The notes under the pieces were generated by a model that saw only the letters and a list, made by a program, of their open reading frames with translations, had not been told where the DNA came from and searched no databases. This document shows, in pieces, positions 61,082 to 64,000 of a stretch of DNA of 64,000 nucleotides (positions within the stretch are counted from its first letter, which is position 1; each line of letters begins with the position of its first letter). The stretch is from Daejeonella sp. Lineage in GTDB: Bacteria > Bacteroidota > Bacteroidia > Sphingobacteriales > Sphingobacteriaceae. A program made the position numbers and the translations under genes. The DNA lies in assembly GCF_030684675.1 (NCBI RefSeq), contig NZ_JAUXXZ010000009.1:62001-126000 (forward strand), in the 5' to 3' direction.

Positions 61082-64000
61082 ATGAAAAGTATTTTACTAC
61101 TATTTCTCGTGTTGTTTAGTACCTCGTACTATGCAAGTGCGCAAAGCCGAACCGTTACAGGGAAGGTAACTGATACGAAAGGGGAAACTCTACCGGGTGT
61201 CAGTATTAAGTTAAAAGGAACCTCAGTTGGGGCTACTTCTGGTATGGATGGAAGGTACTCGATCAATGTATCGGGTAACAACAGTGTTCTTGTAGTTACT
61301 TACATCGGTTTTGTAACTCAGGAAATTGCCGTAAACAATCAAACTTCACTTGATATTGCTTTAGTTAGCGATGTTCAGGGACTGGAAGAAGTCGTTGTTG
61401 TAGGTTATGGTACACAGAAGAAAGTGAATCTAACAGGTTCAGTAGCTTCGGTAAGTTCCGAGCAATTGGAGAAGAGAGCGGTAACAAAATCTTCTCTTGC
61501 CCTGCAGGGTCAAATGAGTGGTATCCAGGTGCGTCAGGGGGGAGGAAATCCTGCAAGCAACGGAGCTTCTCTGGTTATCAGAGGACAAGGTACATTTAGT
61601 GGTGCGGGCAATAGTCCACTCGTCCTAGTTGATAATATCGAAGCTTCCCTGGATCTCGTGGATCCTAACGATATTGAGAGTGTTTCAATTTTGAAGGATG
61701 CTGCTTCTGCTGCAATTTTTGGTTCAAAAGCTGCAAACGGGGTTATCTTAGTTACAACAAAGAAGGGAATTGCAGGGAAGCCGATATTTACCTATAATTC
61801 CTATATAGGTAAGACAGAAGCAACCATGGTTCCTGAGATGATTAATTCATGGGAATATGCAGAAGTTATTAATCAGGTTTTTGTTGATGCTGGCGCAGCA
61901 AAGAGGTATTCTGACGCTGACATTGAAAAGTTCAGATCTGGAACAGATCCGGTGAACTTTCCAAATTTCGATCACATTGGTAATTTATTTAATTCAGGTA
62001 ATGGTATTTCAACCCGGCATGATATTTCTGCCCGTGGTGGATCGGAACAAACACAATATATGTTTTCTTTAGGTTATTATAATGAAAATGGTATAATCAC
62101 AAAAAATGATGCAAACCGCTATAATATTCGTGTAAACCTTGACAGCAGATTAAACGATAAGCTAAAGTTTAGTCTTAAGATGGCAGGAAATTTAAGCAGG
62201 AATAACCAACCTTCCGGTGTAAATGGCCTGGGCCTTGGAACTATCGTAGGGGGTGCTATGCGTAATGCAAATTCTATCCCTGGAAGAATGCCCGATGGGT
62301 TTTATGGAAGAAATGAGACACTTCATCCGGAAGCAGATTTAGAAAGCGCTTCATTTCTGCAAAACAGAGGCACTAATTTTTATACCAATGGTAGTGTAAT
62401 ATGGGATGTTTTTAAAGATCTTAAAATTACCGGACAAATTGGTCACACTTATGGTTTAGATCAATCTAAAGCTTATGTAGCTAAATATGCAATTACCCCT
62501 ACTTATGGGAATGCTTTAAATAGTTTAAATGAAAATTGGTATCAGGGAACTGCTTTGACTCTTCAAACTATAGCCGAATACAATAAAAAGGTAAAAGATC
62601 ATAACTTCTACCTGCTTGGGGGTGTTTCAGGTCAGACATATGATGACAAAAGTCTTGGTGCTTTCAGGGATGCATTTCCAAACAATAGTATTTATGAAAT
62701 TAATGCAGGATCAACAAGCCGTGGAAGACAATCAGGAGGTGCATCAAGAAATACATTGCAATCCTATTTTGGAAGATTTAATTACAACTTCCGTGATAAA
62801 TACCTATTCGAGGCAAATGCCCGTTATGATGGATCTTCACGTTTCCCACAGGACAGCAGATGGGGCTTATTTCCTTCATTCTCAGCAGCATGGAGAGTAT
62901 CACAAGAGAGCTTTTTCAAGGATGCAAAGGATGGAATGCCATGGTTAAGTGATCTTAAATTCCGTGCTTCATGGGGTAAATTAGGTAATCAATCGATCGG
63001 AAATTATCCGTATCAGGACTTGCTCTCTCTTGCGCCGGTTTACCCATTTGGCAGTACACTAAGTGCCGGTGCAGCCGTAACTACACTAGCTAATAAAAAC
63101 ATTACCTGGGAGACTACAACAATTAATAATGTTGGCCTTGATTTGGGTCTCTTTAATGATAAATTATCCCTTTCAGCGGATTACTTTGTTAAAACTACAG
63201 ATGATATTCTTTATAGTGTTTCTGTATCCAATATGTTGGGAGCTACTCCTGCACTAACCAATGCAGGTTCAGTTGAAAACAGAGGATGGGATTTCAATCT
63301 GAATTATAGAAATGTTGTTGGAGAGTTTTCCTATGGGGTCTCCGCTATTGTTTCATTTGTTAATAATAAGGTAACTAAATTATCAAAGATCGATCGGGAT
63401 ATTGCCAGGGGACTTTTCGTGGGATACCCTATTGGTAGTGCTTACGGATTTAAAAGTGATGGTTTATTCGGAAGCAATGCAGACGTTGCCGGTTATGCAA
63501 CCCAACCATTTGCAGATCAGGCTCAGGGTGGAGGAATTAAGTATTTAGATATTAGCGGCCCAAGTGGTGTGCCTGACGGTGTTGTGAATGCAACATACGA
63601 TAGGACTATCATTGGAAAACCACTTCCTACATCAACCTATGCTTTAACCTTAAACGGAGGATTTAAAAATTTCGATTTTAATTTGATGGTGCAGGGAGAA
63701 GGCGGAAGAAACGATCAGGTCAATCTTGGCCAGTTCTTCTTCCCGCTTGAAAACAATAGTAATGTGCAACGGGATGCTTATGAAAACAGATGGACACCTC
63801 AAAATCCAAATCCGAATGCAGCATATCCTAAATTGCGTAACATAGCTTCCGGATTTTTTAACACCAACCGTGTTGATTTCTGGTATCGCGATGCTACCTT
63901 TTTAAGACTTAAAAATGCTCAGATTGGATATACTTTGCCTAAGAAGCTAATAAGCCGTGCAGGTATGAGCAGTTTACGTCTTTATGTTAGCGGTGAAAAT
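61082..64000 (+). CDS. SusC/RagA family TonB-dependent outer-membrane receptor (3' end outside window)
   Basis: The frame is open from the ATG at 61082 to the window end (973 residues; a full SusC has about 1000-1100). It has a signal peptide (LLLFLVLFSTSYYASAQ), a carboxypeptidase-D-like N-terminal domain (VTGKVTDTKGETLPGVSIKLKGTSVG, key residues GKVTD, PGVS), the TonB box region (LEEVVVVGYGTQKK), the plug domain (LVLVDNIEA, SILKDAASAAIFGSKAANGVILVTTKKG) and most of the beta-barrel. It takes up glycans or other large solutes with a SusD partner, which should follow just outside. No anti-sigma-factor (FecR) gene precedes it. Confidence 0.93.
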   Translation, partial: MKSILLLFLVLFSTSYYASAQSRTVTGKVTDTKGETLPGVSIKLKGTSVGATSGMDGRYSINVSGNNSVLVVTYIGFVTQEIAVNNQTSLDIALVSDVQGLEEVVVVGYGTQKKVNLTGSVASVSSEQLEKRAVTKSSLALQGQMSGIQVRQGGGNPASNGASLVIRGQGTFSGAGNSPLVLVDNIEASLDLVDPNDIESVSILKDAASAAIFGSKAANGVILVTTKKGIAGKPIFTYNSYIGKTEATMVPEMINSWEYAEVINQVFVDAGAAKRYSDADIEKFRSGTDPVNFPNFDHIGNLFNSGNGISTRHDISARGGSEQTQYMFSLGYYNENGIITKNDANRYNIRVNLDSRLNDKLKFSLKMAGNLSRNNQPSGVNGLGLGTIVGGAMRNANSIPGRMPDGFYGRNETLHPEADLESASFLQNRGTNFYTNGSVIWDVFKDLKITGQIGHTYGLDQSKAYVAKYAITPTYGNALNSLNENWYQGTALTLQTIAEYNKKVKDHNFYLLGGVSGQTYDDKSLGAFRDAFPNNSIYEINAGSTSRGRQSGGASRNTLQSYFGRFNYNFRDKYLFEANARYDGSSRFPQDSRWGLFPSFSAAWRVSQESFFKDAKDGMPWLSDLKFRASWGKLGNQSIGNYPYQDLLSLAPVYPFGSTLSAGAAVTTLANKNITWETTTINNVGLDLGLFNDKLSLSADYFVKTTDDILYSVSVSNMLGATPALTNAGSVENRGWDFNLNYRNVVGEFSYGVSAIVSFVNNKVTKLSKIDRDIARGLFVGYPIGSAYGFKSDGLFGSNADVAGYATQPFADQAQGGGIKYLDISGPSGVPDGVVNATYDRTIIGKPLPTSTYALTLNGGFKNFDFNLMVQGEGGRNDQVNLGQFFFPLENNSNVQRDAYENRWTPQNPNPNAAYPKLRNIASGFFNTNRVDFWYRDATFLRLKNAQIGYTLPKKLISRAGMSSLRLYVSGEN

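Noticed and set aside
62616-62948. 110-codon frame inside the susC gene
   Set aside because: The susC frame is open across the whole region to the window end, with clear TonB receptor motifs; the other frame is a shadow.

Overview
The window is a chromosomal segment of a Bacteroidota bacterium, most likely a member of the Sphingobacteriaceae (Pedobacter-like). The evidence is the gliding and type IX secretion genes (gldL-gldM-gldN, a sprE/porW-type lipoprotein, gldB), an ATP synthase operon without atpD and atpC next to it, a long-form IleS, a DksA/TraR protein that has lost its zinc-finger cysteines, a SusC/RagA receptor, candidate TAnnTTTG promoter elements, and almost no Shine-Dalgarno sequences. 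No rRNA, tRNA, CRISPR array, integrase or complete insertion sequence was found.

Layout. 1-9.7 kb: the end of gldL, then gldM and gldN, facing a leftward uvrC / class A PBP / sprE cluster. 9.8-16.1 kb: the ATP synthase operon (AtpZ-like, a small membrane protein, atpB, E, F, H, A, G), with repeat-filled gaps and a terminator-like hairpin directly after atpE. 16.1-38.3 kb: housekeeping genes: a patatin lipase with gldB, nadE, two paralogous lipoproteins with KIK/DGD repeats, a TIM-barrel isomerase-like protein, lnt, rsmI, serS, pyruvate carboxylase, an orphan kinase-like protein, and an ileS-dksA-lspA cluster. 38.6-42.5 kb: gcvH, a VanZ-like protein, feoA-feoB and a SprT-like protein. 42.6-45 kb: accessory DNA with a lipoprotein and the mobile mystery protein A/B pair (XRE regulator plus Fic protein).

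45-64 kb is a rightward catabolic region. It holds a Tat-exported small subunit with a GMC flavoprotein dehydrogenase, a Gfo/Idh/MocA oxidoreductase, a 3-hydroxyacyl-CoA dehydrogenase-like protein, a CBM9-like protein, RidA, a membrane dipeptidase, a D-threonine aldolase/D-serine dehydratase-like PLP enzyme, a large secreted glycosidase-like protein, a quinoprotein dehydrogenase with a fused cytochrome c, a ThuA-like protein, and the first 973 residues of a SusC receptor. Together they suggest uptake of a glycoside or sugar conjugate, its oxidation outside the cytoplasm, and further breakdown. The substrate cannot be read from the sequence.

The most unusual content is between the genes. There are at least five repeat families: an AACCACATAG inverted-repeat family, one member of which brackets a decayed GxxExxY gene; 7-bp-periodic arrays that tend to begin right after stop codons, with complementary arrays before some starts; an identical 109-bp element on both sides of the ThuA-like gene; a 183-bp inverted-repeat element; and a GC-rich TAGCGC hairpin family. 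A near-identical 27-bp block precedes both the quinoprotein gene and susC. A possible structured RNA lies downstream of serS.
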